64,000 nt of DNA, from contig JALMLS010000417.1 of assembly GCA_038496445.1 (NCBI GenBank), positions 1-64,000 on the forward strand. Direction: 5' to 3'. The notes beneath the pieces are model-generated. The model saw only the letters and a list, made by a program, of their open reading frames with translations, was not told the origin of the DNA and made no database searches. The translations under genes were made by a program, and so were the position numbers. Positions 34,454 through 45,572 of the stretch are shown here, piece after piece; the stretch's first letter is position 1; every line of letters begins with the position of its first letter. This DNA comes from Trichosphaerium sp. ATCC 40318 (Eukaryota; Discosea; Flabellinia; Trichosidae).

Positions 34454-36535
34454 ATGCATAGCGTTACGCTTGTTGTTTGCTTGGTAGCTTTATTCTGTGT
34501 ATCAAACGCAACTTTTGACGTTGAATTGTGGGTTTCGCCGTCGGGATCTAATAACGAAACTTGTGGCACTGAACAAGAGTACGTACTAGTAAATATATGA
34601 GATGTACTAATGCGTGTAGCCCATGCAAAACCATACAGCATACAATCGACAAAGTGCTATCTAACAGCTCCCACGAGAATAAATTTGTTGCGGTTACGCT
34701 TGTAAGAATTCTCTGCATAATTGTCGCTTTTAACGCACTGATGCTGACAGGAATAGGTTCCGAATGGCGTATACTCGGCTAAAGAAGATATTCAAGTAGC
34801 TTTCCCAAAAAAAAACTACATCAAAGTAGCATCGTTAACTATAGCCTCCGCTGAAGTTCCATCAGGATCGGTGCGTACCATAAAGCACTATTCTTCTCTT
34901 AACGACTTTAGGCCAAACCGCGCATTTGGTGTGAAGAAGCTACTTCTACAGGCTGGAAAGTAACGGATTTCGAGCCCACACTCGTAATTAAAGGTGTTTA
35001 GTTCGCTTTAGGCAAATTAATTGCTGACCTTTCGGTTTTCAAGACTTGGAGTTTCATAACTGCACAGACAGTGCACTGTACATAACAGATGAAGAAGACG
35101 AGCAAACACTAGATGACTACATAATCAAAAATTCAGGATTTTATGCGTAAGTGCCTCTAAGGATGATTTCTACGCGTGGAGTAGACAATAACGCTATTAT
35201 AAACCCGTTCCAACTGCATAGCGCTTTTTTCTTCTACCATCTTTCATGAATGGTTAAAGTGTTCGAATATGCTTGTAAACGTTGGCGCTTCAGTATACTT
35301 GGCCGAGAAGCGCATTTTGTGTTTTTTTTGCTTTTTGGATCGCCGATTTTGTTTGATTTTTTTTTAGCAATACAGGCTCTGCAGGCGGTGCAATACATTA
35401 TGATGGTGGCCATAAGCTAATAAAGATTGTTGACTCGGTGTTTGAAGGTAATACAGCCAGTGGTCAAGGCGGTGCAATACGTGTTGAAATGTCAGGTGCT
35501 TTGGAAATAATTGGTTCAACATTTGAGTACGTATTTGTTTGGCTCTTTTTTTTTTGAGTGGTATCACGTGATTAAACTTTTAAATAGATATAATGGTATG
35601 AGCGCATTTGGGGGTTTATTCGAGACTACAGCTGGTGGAGCAATAGCGTTTATAGCTAAGTAAGTGTAACAACACTGAGCTTTCCTTTTTTTTATTTTTT
35701 TCCCCTTTTTTACCAACCTGTTTTCCTGCTGTTGCGTGTGACTAGGGGCCCCTTTTTTTTTGGTGTACTCATTACTATTAGTATGTCTAATTTATGTTAT
35801 TTAGGACTATAAATTCGACATTTTCAAGTAATACAGGGAATACTTACACTCATTGCTCTGCTGCTAACGGAGGTGCTATTTATAGTATTGCAGCTCTTGC
35901 AACAATAAATGGTGTTTTCAAGCATAATTCTGCGACCCGCAGTGGAGGTGCTCTTTTCCTTGAAGGAATGGGACTCGATGTGCCAGATAAAATGGTTGAA
36001 ATCTGTGGTGCAGAAAGTACGTTGTTCATTAGGTTTTTTTTTTAGTTTAAACTTTTACTGACCTTTTTTACGCTTAGTAAAAAACAACTCTGCTCTTATT
36101 TCTGGTGGTGGTATTCATGCTGGAAAGGGTAATTTCTTGTATGTAATATCTAGTGTCTAAGTTGATACTCATTTGTTACATTTTAGAATAAACAGAGCCT
36201 TGTACACTGATAACGAAACTGGTACAAAACCAGATGAGTTTGATTGTATATACCAATGTTCTGTGCACTATTGCGAAGACGGTCCAGTTGTGCCAACAGG
36301 CAAAGGAAGTAAATTGGCTTTAGCTCTTGGTATAAGTAAGCATCATCTTTTAACAATACAGAGTCTTTACGACAACTTCTTTGTGCTTCTCTCTTACTTA
36401 CTTTTTTTTCTAGTATTCATTTTGATGGTTATTGTCGTTTTAGTATCTTTCTGTTTATACTATTTTGGATACCATAGACGTTATAGACGTCTTTATTATC
36501 AGACATTAGATAGACATGCAGCTAATTCCTTATAA
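34454..36535 (+). CDS. Parallel beta-helix surface protein with C-terminal membrane anchor
   Basis: Start MHSVTLVVCLVALFCVSNA is a signal peptide, followed by ELWVSPSGSNNETCGTEQ and PCKTIQHTIDKVL, the typical opening of right-handed beta-helix proteins (WVSPSGSD--CG----PC-TIQ-A). Later exons carry helix rungs such as FEGNTASGQGGAIRVEMSG, TFSSNTGNTYTHCSAANGGA and FKHNSATRSGGALFLEG, matching the GNxA--GGAI repeats of polymorphic outer-membrane-like (Pmp) repeats. A single membrane span, FVLLSYLLFFLVFILMVIVV, and a basic tail (YHRRYRRLYYQTLDR) close the protein. Likely a cell-surface adhesin or glycan-interacting protein. Intron lengths here are more variable than elsewhere. Confidence 0.72.
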
Positions 36536-36817
36536 AAAGGATGTTATAACAAAAAAAAACTAAAACAAATATTAAAAAAAATTGGAAAAGTGCAACATTT
36601 TATGCTCGATGGTTTGGCCTTGTACATTCAATGAATTGGTACTAAGAGGCCTCAAAGGGTGGCCCAACCAGTGAACGTGGTCACCCAAACGAGGATAGTC
36701 TTAAATACGTGCAGTCCGTGGCTTCCAGGATTCACTAAATAGAATGCTGGTTTTAAGTCATTAGTGTTGTTTTAAAACTATCAGTTCCTGCAAGTCAACA
36801 ACAGTTCTTTTTTTAAA

Positions 36818-39800
36818 ATGAACCACCGAGAGCGTGACTACGGTTACCCACGTAGGAATGAGTACCCTAGATATAGAAATTACCATGATAACAGCTATAA
36901 CGAACAAGAATACGATAGACAACCTGAATACTATTATAACGATCCACCAGCGCCCAGATATGGGCATAATTATTCACCTCATACAGGTGCTCGACATTAT
37001 CAACAACAGCATCAAAACCAACCACGTGCGTATGGCAATCGCCGAGTAAGTACGAGAAGACATTCAATTCATGGTGTACACCCAATAACCCCTCACAACG
37101 GTAAATGTTCGAGTTCCTACTGTTGGTTTTAAGTAAATCTTTTTTAGCTCCTAGAAGAGACGTTAGGAAGCCACTAAGTTTTAAAGATTTGTACGATACC
37201 AAACCTGTCGTAGTATGTTTAAACAATGGGTAGTATTTACACTAAAGCGTATTACCTCTAGGAACCAAAGAGGAACGTTGGTCATAAAACACAATATCGC
37301 AAACCACGTGCGCAAATATTTGTTTGGACGTCTTTTTCCAATTTTCTGTTGTATGTTAGAACGCACTGGTAGACGGTTCAGCAGTATCGTTGATCTTGTT
37401 GCTTCTTATGAGGAAGACGACAACGAAGCAGAACATGATATTGAAGTCGTGAGCGCTCCGGTAGTGCAACGTAAAGAGCATGATCTTATTGAACGAAAAA
37501 AACCTTCGTCTTATCAAAAACCACCTTCTTCATTGGTACCAAGCAAATCCTTTTGTTCTTCTAATGGAATTTGACTTTTTTATTGTAGAACTTTAATGCG
37601 GATGTATCATTCCTTGATAATGGAACTACGTATTGGAATAATTTAAAGAGTGTCAATCAAACGAAAGAAAGTGTTCCTGAAGAAGTAGTTAATTATGTCA
37701 AAACCTTCAATGCTGTCTTCAAGTAAGAGCTTTTTTTTCTTCTTTTTCTTTAAAGTACTTTTTGAAGGGCTAGTAATTATACCTTTTTGGTTAAATTATA
37801 TTTTAATACGTGCTATGTATAGGTGTAGTTCTAGGTCCTTTGTTACCATGCTCAAGAAGTCATGTGCTTTGACACAGAAAACGACAGATCCAGCTGGAAC
37901 AATATTAGCAAGTACGTAGATCTATCAACTATGTTAAGCTTCCACACAACACTACATATTTACTCATCTTTTATAGCAATATCATCGCTCCCTTTATTAA
38001 AATCCAAACGCTTGACAATATCAAGTGTTCAAAAAACACAACTGGATAAATGGATACAATCAGTAACAAAAAGGTAGGTGTTTAAAAAATAAAGATTCCC
38101 ATCCGCTAAAAACATTTCTAACTATTTTTATTGTAGCGTCTTTTCTCCTTCACAAAGTGCAACATCTGTACGTTTTTAACAATTCAGAATGTATCACATG
38201 TCTTTAGTTCCTAGATTAGTATCTAGGGCATGAACTGAAAACTATCTCTGCAGTTATCTTACTCTTTGTTACAAGGCAACGTTAACGATTGAACAGTCAG
38301 TAAGAAATTTTTTAGAAGCTACAGAGCTTCTTAAAATACGAAGAGATATCATATCTATGTCTAATGCTTTACACCAACAAAATAGTCAATTACAATGCTA
38401 TTTCGGTAGGCCTTCGAACATCAACGGATCAGATGTCCTAATTGTCTTAAAACAGGTAAGCGAAAAGGTTACCAAAAAGCAAACCACTTTTCTTCACTTA
38501 TTGCGGTTTTTTGTGAACCGCTGCTGACTTGTTTTAGGAGCTTCTATACCATCCTGATTCATCAATTATAGTACACCCATTATTTTCAATTTTATCAAAA
38601 CGAAGCAAGATTAGCCGTCCATGGAGCACTAGTTTAATCGATGGTCAAGATGCCTTAAAGAAAAGCAAACTTCATCCTGCAGTTAACAAAGACTGGAACC
38701 ATATTATAGCCGCTGAACTCATCGTAAGACACTCAGTAAGCGTGTTAGTTACCCTAATGATTTTTAATGTGTAGGCTCAAGCTGTACAAGCCACTACAGC
38801 TGGATTATTCAACTACGATGCAACAAAACCATTGGAATCTGTCAAACGCTTTTTATCAGAAAATTATGAGAATCCAACCGCATTACTTCCTTCTTATGTA
38901 CCTCTTCATTATGCTGAACGCGTTATAATGTCTGAAAGAACTTGGTTTAGTATGGCTACTACGGATCAACAGATACTCAGCGCAGTTTTCGGTAAAACCG
39001 CAAAGAGCTCAATCGTTAAAGTTAAACAAAGAGATTTTGTCGATTTGAAGTATTATGTTTTAAAGCATATACTTGTTCCTAGACATGAGCAAAATGGTTT
39101 TTCTTTATGGATTGAGAAAAAAAGAGGAAGGGATGTGTTCATACCATTACCGATAACAAACAATAGTTGCTCCATCACATTCAAAGGTAACTTATTTGTC
39201 CCCGTTCTCTTTTTTTCTTCAAAAGTGGCCTGATACAAACTCTTTTTCTTCGTTTGTTAATACTCTCTTTGCAGCCTGTAGATTATCTATATCATTAAGA
39301 CTAACTGATAAACCTGTCGATACACTTGGCGCGGATTCAACAACCAGAGAAATATATTCAATCACTATTGACGATGAAAGATCTTACTCTTCTTATATCA
39401 AGAAAGATAACAAGCATCCAGGCAAACGTATTGCTTTAGTTTCAAACCTCAATAAGGTACGCCCTTGATATTACGCAAAACAGTATCTATTGATGTGAAC
39501 AAACAATACCAAAGCCTAGACAAGAGCCATAGTACTTGCTTTGTTCTGTTTTTGGTTTTACAGTTGAAGTGGATTTATGTTTATACACTTTTTTTAGAGC
39601 TATGGAGTACCAAAACGATTTGAACTTATTGAATATAAGTTAACTTATCGCGACGGTGTATTGACATTAGCACACATTGACGGTATGAAGTAACAACTGC
39701 TTTCAAATGATTTTTGGAAAACTTTTTTTTTTTCCATATTTTTGTACTCGATCAAAATTTCTCACTAGTGAATTGTAATTAGGTTCTGGAACGCTCTTTG

Positions 39801-40925
39801 TTAAAGATAAATTTCCTTGCAAGAATATCAAGTACTTTGCAGTGAGGTAAAGTTTTCCCAAATGACGCTGTTAATTAAAGAGTGTTTGTTTAGTTGCTGG
39901 GAAAGAAAAGTTTATTTTAAAGATATAACAATATCTGGCGCACTTGGATCTCTCGGTGGCAGTAACAGTAATACTCTTGTTTTATTTTAATGCTTACAAA
40001 ACAAAAACCGACGACTTTCAAGACACTGCTTCCTGGTTTTTTTCCGATGATTGATTTTTTTTTGTTTAGTCGCTTTTCCTTCTTTCTGGCTACCTCAGAA
40101 GAATGAAGTTGAGTTCTTTCAACTCTCCACTACGAGTCAAGAATACAAAGATGCTCTTAATCTTTTCAAAACCACTGGACTAGACATAGACGCACGTATT
40201 GTTAAAGTAGAGTACGTCGTTAACAAACAAACAAAATGCATTATTTTTTTGCAGTCACATGATTGTACTTTTTGTTTGGATTCAACGTTATTCGAGTACA
40301 ACTTTTATTTTCTTACTGTTAAATGCATAGGCGGATACAGAGCACTTTTCTATGGCGTATGTATTGCATGATAAAGGAGAATATGGTAAAAGAGCTTGGT
40401 GCCACAAACGTAAACGAAAAAACATTGTTTCATGGCACAGCGTTGGCAAATGCTGTACCAATAGCCACAACTGGTTTTGTACGTATTCCAAGCTTTTTTT
40501 GGTTGTTTATTCTCTTGGTTAGGATATGAGACTAAATAGCGGACATGCTTTGGGTAAAGGCAACTATTTCGCGACTCAAGCAAGTACGAGCAATGGTTAT
40601 ACAAAACCAGATGCACAAGGACATAGAGGTAGGTTTCTGTGAAACAAGCAAACAAAAGAGAAAACAACCAGGATATTTTTTCGCCTTTCTTTCTTGTTTT
40701 ACTCATTCACGTGATTTTTTTTAATTTTCCTTAGGTATTTTTATGGCACGTGTTTTAGTAGGTGATTACATACAGAGCCCTTCAAATAGCATAACTCTAC
40801 CACCTATGAATCCGCAAACAGGAAAAAGGTTTTGGTCAGTAGGGAATGCTAGCACCAATGCAAATGTTTTTGTAACGTTTAATAACTATCAAAGTTATCC
40901 CATGTGGCTTGTTACTTACAAATAA
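36818..40925 (+). CDS. PARP-family (mono) ADP-ribosyltransferase with Tyr/Arg-rich N-terminus
   Basis: About thirteen exons. The first ~95 residues (MNHRERDYGYPRRNEYPRY, then YNEQEYDRQPEYYYNDPP) are disordered and rich in Y, R, N, Q and H, a prion-like composition. A long central region (LEATELLKIRRDIISMSNAL; PALLPSYVPLHYAERVIMS and others) has no domain I recognise. The C-terminal 200 residues are a PARP catalytic domain: KVERIQSTFLWRMYCM, NEKTLFHGTA (His), FDMRLNSGHALGKGNYFATQ (Tyr), IFMARVLVGDYIQSPSNS, ANVFVTFNNYQSYPMWLVTY. The third triad position is Val rather than Glu, so mono-ADP-ribosylation is expected, as in PARP10/12/14-type enzymes. The splice ATS|ATLTIEQ near 38170-38280 keeps frame, which supports one continuous gene. 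Confidence 0.82.
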
Positions 40926-41247
40926 ATCACGGATACAATGTCCCTACATAATCAAAGAAACATATAATTACATAGCTATCAAACTGTTGTTTAATTAGTA
41001 GGTTGCCGTGGTCCGGTTAGCCGGCTACAAAAATTCTTTACAGTTAACCCTCAGTAAAGAAACTGGGAATTGCAAAGAAGTAGATTAGTAATTTTCGTGT
41101 CACGTGATTTGTACATTCTTCATACTTTTTGACAGTATCAGTTATGAGGGTTTTTTAGCCGGCTATAGTCGTTAACGGCCCACCAATGTGTTAGCATAAA
41201 GTAGGAAAACAACAATATGATAAGGACCCAAACGGTTTTTTTATTGC
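40926..41247. other. Convergent intergenic region with paired 10-bp palindromes
   Basis: Between the 3' ends of the PARP and F-box/LRR genes. TAGCCGGCTA, a perfect palindrome, occurs at 41018-41027 and again at 41156-41165, with TCACGTGAT between them near 41100. No gene supported. Confidence 0.45.
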
Positions 41248-42132
41248 TTACACAGCATAGTTATACGATTTAACCATTTCGTATCTAATACCCAAGGATT
41301 CAACAGCTTCTTTTGTTATCTTACTTCGTTTCCCTTTGATTCTTATCGTCTTGAGTGACTTCATGTGCTTCAAAACCGAGTTTGTTATGTGTTCACAACA
41401 GTATAGTCCTAGGTTCTCAAGATTTACCAAGTGCTGTAGTCCTCTTTCTGATATTTGGTGACAATTATCCAACGTGAGGTCTTTGACATTTGTCAAACAC
41501 TTAATACCATCATCTGACATATCAGTAATGCTCCCGCGCATATAAACATGAACAGTGTTGACATTGCAAAGATATTTGAACCACGAGTTTTTTGGACTTA
41601 TCTTAATCGTGTGGACATCTCCAAGTGCTTTTATTCCCTCGACAGAGATATACTTACAATCGAAAAGGTTTATAGTGTGTACACCTTTTAAAGCTTTTAA
41701 AGATATATCTGTTACTCTAGTTCGTGTCAAGTTGATACTATGAATGTTTTCCGGTAGTAATCGAAGTATATCTTTGTCTGTAACACCTGAAGCGCCTAGA
41801 TTTATACTACGAACGCCAACAAGGCAAGCCAAGTCGCTTGGAGATAGAATCATTTTCCATGTTGTTTCGATTTCTGTGTTTTTAAGCAAAGGGCTGCCTT
41901 TCAGAACTTGACAATCTGACGATGTGATTAATGTGATCGTATTAAACCCAATGTTATGCCGAATGATGTCGTTAAACATGTGAGAAACTGAAGATGCTCT
42001 AATACGTTGTTCCCTGTTTAGAAAGCGTAGAATAAGCGTCAAAACTTCTGGTGGCAACGGCGGTGGAGGACGGTGTACTACAAGTTTGAAATCTTTCGTC
42101 GGAAAACTTTTCATGCCACGCGACATAAGCAC
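41248..42132 (-). CDS. F-box / leucine-rich-repeat protein
   Basis: Single exon of about 294 residues. F-box: PPLPPEVLTLILRFLNREQR, IRASSVSHMFNDIIRHNIGF. Then a linker with VLKGSPLLKNTEIETTWK, and about seven cysteine-type LRRs: IHSINLTRTRVTDISLKAL, VHTINLFDCKYISVEGIKAL, VKDLTLDNCHQISERGLQHL, LENLGLYCCEHITNSVLKHM. A likely SCF substrate receptor. It shares the SPLLKNT linker and repeat style with the gene at 5862-7123 but the repeats are far more diverged, so the two are paralogues of different age. Two in-frame ATGs (42132, 42117 area) are possible starts. Confidence 0.82.
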   Translation of the reverse strand: MLMSRGMKSFPTKDFKLVVHRPPPPLPPEVLTLILRFLNREQRIRASSVSHMFNDIIRHNIGFNTITLITSSDCQVLKGSPLLKNTEIETTWKMILSPSDLACLVGVRSINLGASGVTDKDILRLLPENIHSINLTRTRVTDISLKALKGVHTINLFDCKYISVEGIKALGDVHTIKISPKNSWFKYLCNVNTVHVYMRGSITDMSDDGIKCLTNVKDLTLDNCHQISERGLQHLVNLENLGLYCCEHITNSVLKHMKSLKTIRIKGKRSKITKEAVESLGIRYEMVKSYNYAV

Positions 42133-42316
42133 GCGACACGTTCTGTCGTAAAGTAAATATCGAGTTGTTTATACAGTACTTTAACTGTGAAGCACGTCGT
42201 TGTACTTTTTAGTTTGCAACGTAAAATGGAAACAGTTTCATCGTAAAAAAAACAAGTCAAACTAATTCTGGATTCTCTTGTCGTTGAACAACTTTAAAGA
42301 ACAAAGAAAACGTTAT

Positions 42317-44156
42317 ATGCCGTACAGTATTGTTATTCTTGGCGCTGGAGCGATTGGATGCTGTTTAGGAGGCCATTTAATGTCAGTTGGGCATCATGTT
42401 ACGCTAATAGGTTGTACATCTCTAAAAAGATTCGTTTAGCTAACCTTACGCCTTCATAGGACGTGATCGTTTAAAACAAGTGAGTTAGCGTGTTTTTAAA
42501 GCCTTATACTCAAGAACTACCTTAAGAGCGCTGCAAAACATGGTTTGACAGTTCGTGACTTCACAGGCAAACAGCTTCATATTAAAGATGTTGTGGTGCA
42601 CCTCAACATGGATGAAATTGATCGACCAGGTATACTACGCTCACAAACCAGCCTTGAATGGTTGTGCACATGTTTTCACCAAAGAAATATACTTTGTTAC
42701 CAAAACGTGACTAGAGTATTTGGACACGTGTTTATGACTTGGTATCTCTATTCTTACCGCTTTTACAGATTATGTTTTTATATGCACAAAATCAAAAGAT
42801 ACTAAAGCTGCCGCTGAACAAATCAAAGCTTGCTCTCGTTTAGGTAACGCTAGTGTTGTATCGTTTCAAAACGGTATACACAATGGTGAAACAATTCGTC
42901 ACGTACTTCCAGGTACAGTCAAGGTTGATTTCTTTCTTATTTTATTTTCCCTTTATTTTCTTCCTTTTGTTATGTTGGGGTGTCGTTTGGCTTACTTTTT
43001 ATGTTTATCAGAATATAATGTTATAGAAGCTAGTATTAATTTTGGTGTTGCTTGGGAGGACGGTTGTGTTTTTACACGTGCACACATATCTAAAATCGGC
43101 ATTGGCAAAGTACTTTTTTTATATTTTGTCAAACTAGTTTCTTAGTTATTGACAACACCTAGGATGCACGCGGTGATGCTGCTGATATTGCTGACGCGCT
43201 TACCAAAGTACCTAATATTTATTTTGTGCTATTATAGTAACTTTATGGTAGGCTGGTCTACAAGCATACGCAATTGATGATATTAGGTCCTTACCGTTTT
43301 TGTTGCTCATTTTTGCTGACCTTCCTTAAGATCTTTGTTATTTACTAAACTTTGCCTTAATTCTTTGCACAACCCTATATCATCTCTTTCATGTAGAAAA
43401 TTTCCAGTGCGTACTAATGAAGTCTCAACAAGCAAATTAAATTTAATCTTTTTTCCAGAATTATTTCATAGATCACCTTCTTCGTGAGTTAATCATGGCT
43501 GTAATCAGCGAGTCTTTTGCAATAGCCAAGGTACCATTTATATTTATTGCACGAGAAAGTCTCCGCTACAATTATACTGCTTGTTTGTTAACTAACAGAA
43601 CTCTGTGTAGGCACATGGCATAAAGTTCTCAGAACACTCAATACCCCAAGTACAAAAGTTACGTATGTTAGACCGTTTCCCTCATCCCATCATACCTTTT
43701 CTTTTGCCTAAAATTGGTGGTAAGACTGAGTACATTTCATCAATGGTACCACACATTAAACACTTCCACAACCAAGCTGATTATTTTGACAAAAACAGCA
43801 TGATGATCTTGTTCGTAAAAGAAAAACTGAGATTGGCGTACTCAATGGTGCCCTTGTGAAGATGGGAATTGAGAAAGATGTAGATACACCAATTCATAAA
43901 AGGTTGATAGCGCTTATAAGGAAACATGAATCTGAAGGAACAGTGCCGGATTACACAAGCGAACAGGTAAAGAAAGAAGCAATTGGTTTTTTTTGTTGAC
44001 CAGTCTTTGACTGTTGCTGATTTTTTGTAGTTGTATCGTATGCTACTCAAGAAGGAACCGCCTTTAATTTACCTCGGTAGTATAGTGATATACTTAATCG
44101 GTGCATTTATCATTTTTGCTGCTCTCTACTGCATTTATGTTGTATTCTTCATTTAA
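42317..44156 (+). CDS. Ketopantoate reductase (ApbA/PanE)-like protein with C-terminal membrane anchor
   Basis: About nine exons. MPYSIVILGAGAIGCCLGGH is the Rossmann GxGxxG; then HHVTLIGRDRLKQ, SAAKHGLTVRDFTGKQLHIK, DYVFICTKSKDTKAAAEQIK (the K of CTK is the family's catalytic Lys region), VVSFQNGIHNGETIRHVLPG, MLEASINFGVAWED and RKRKTEIGVLNGALVKMGIE, the C-terminal domain signature. The order is that of 2-dehydropantoate 2-reductase, the NADPH step of pantothenate synthesis. Unlike bacterial PanE it ends with a hydrophobic span, LIYLGSIVIYLIGAFIIF, before IYVVFI, so it is tail-anchored. That suggests a membrane-bound paralogue, perhaps not a biosynthetic enzyme. Confidence 0.8.
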
Positions 44157-44497
44157 GTTAAATAAAAATTCTGGGCATCAATATTACAATGTTTGTTAGT
44201 ATGTAGTTGAGCATATGGTAGGCGCAATGCTTAGGTAGGCTATTAGCTAGTTAGTATTGAACGATTTTTAACCAGGTATTAGGTCGCATGGGGCAGAGTA
44301 GGCAATAAAGTAAGAAGTCTTTCGACATTATTTTGGCGTGACATTTTGACACATGTCATTAATTGTGTTGACTTACAAGGCCGTTCTTTGTAGAAACCGC
44401 CTGCTACTTCGATTTTATTAGTTAGTAAATACCTACAGGTGGCATTCAACCGATATAGCGCGTTTTGTGATATACGTGTTGTTTATTTCTGGTTGGT
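44157..44497. other. Convergent intergenic region
   Basis: Between two 3' ends. No gene, repeat or RNA supported. Confidence 0.4.
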
Positions 44498-44968
44498 TTA
44501 CAGAGCTAAAGCGTTATAGTATGCAGTAGTCATATGGCTTCTGAATGACCTGCTTACTACTTTAACAGCACATCTGCCTTCTAAAGGATTGCATTCACTG
44601 GTTTCTCTATCCCATTTATAACTACGGCGGTAAGGAAGTACGTAAACAGGAAGGTTTTTCCCGTTTGCCGTCTGTGGAACAAAGTTGATTGAGATGAATT
44701 CAAAGGCGGTTTTCCTGTCATTGCGATACTTGCATTGTAGTTGAGGTCCCCATATACCATCTTGTACTTTAGCTAGCACATTTCTCAATATACCGTTTTC
44801 TTCGCTAGTTTTCGTTGATGGGCAAGCTAAACCAATCCATCTATCGCTTTTGGCGTTTAAAGCAATATGGGAGTATCCACCGTATTCTTTCCAATAGGTT
44901 TTAGCACAGTGACCTACTGTACATGAAAGTGCGATTACGCATAAAAGAAGCAGCTGAGATGCATTCAT
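44498..44968 (-). CDS. Small secreted protein, family unknown
   Basis: A single exon of 156 residues. MNASQLLLLCVIALSCTVGH is a clear signal peptide with probable cleavage near HCA|KTYW. The mature chain has four cysteines (GLACPST, LQCKYR, SECNP, GRCAV), probably two disulphides, and many aromatic and basic residues (YWKEYGGYSHIALNAKSDRW). No membrane span. I do not recognise the fold; cystine spacing hints at a small beta-rich secreted domain. Confidence 0.65.
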   Translation of the reverse strand: MNASQLLLLCVIALSCTVGHCAKTYWKEYGGYSHIALNAKSDRWIGLACPSTKTSEENGILRNVLAKVQDGIWGPQLQCKYRNDRKTAFEFISINFVPQTANGKNLPVYVLPYRRSYKWDRETSECNPLEGRCAVKVVSRSFRSHMTTAYYNALAL

Positions 44969-45091
44969 CTTGTCTACAACAACAATTCCTTAAATTCCTT
45001 AAACGCTTTAACTAAATTAAGCCCAAAACTTGCCTTTTTTGATACAACCTTACTTGCTCAAGAAATTCAACTTTACTATTTCCTAAAGAAG

Positions 45092-45393
45092 TCACCGTAA
45101 TCCTACAAATACACTGCACTTTTGTATGGCGAAGGGAAGTAAGTACCTTGGTAGTACATCTTTTTTAAGATAGCAAATACATTCATCTACGACTTTTTCA
45201 CGGTGTCGTTCTAGAGCTGGCACAGAATTTATTGAGAAGTGATAGGCTGTGCCAATTTGATATAACTGACATATTGACTGTACGTAAGGTTCTGTCTGTG
45301 CCGTCAAATCGTCTAAGGTTAAGAGTTTGAACTTGTTTTTTGTTTGAAAATTTTATTTCCAAATAAATTTACAGGATTAGAGTAGTAAGTCAT
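45092..45393 (-). CDS. Small hypothetical protein (tentative, spliced)
   Basis: Model: MTYYSNP from 45393, a 41-nt intron, then FKLLTLDDLTAQTEPYVQS, ICQLYQIGTAYHFSINSVPA and LERHREKVVDECICYLKKDV, ending VFVGLR. A 33-nt segment near 45116-45148 looks like a GT-AG intron whose length is a multiple of three, so splicing would change length but not frame. Mostly helical, no known domain, no signal peptide. Confidence 0.42.
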
Positions 45394-45572
45394 TGTTGCG
45401 TTAGATTTGGGAGCACAGGTGCTGAAATTACTTTTTTTTTAACGCGTCGGTTTCAATTCCACTTGCAGGCAGTTGCAGACGATTCTTGTATAGTGGACTC
45501 GTTAAGCACGTGATATATTACGAGTACATAAATAATTCATGTCCAGTATATCTCTCTGTGTACAAAGCAGGA

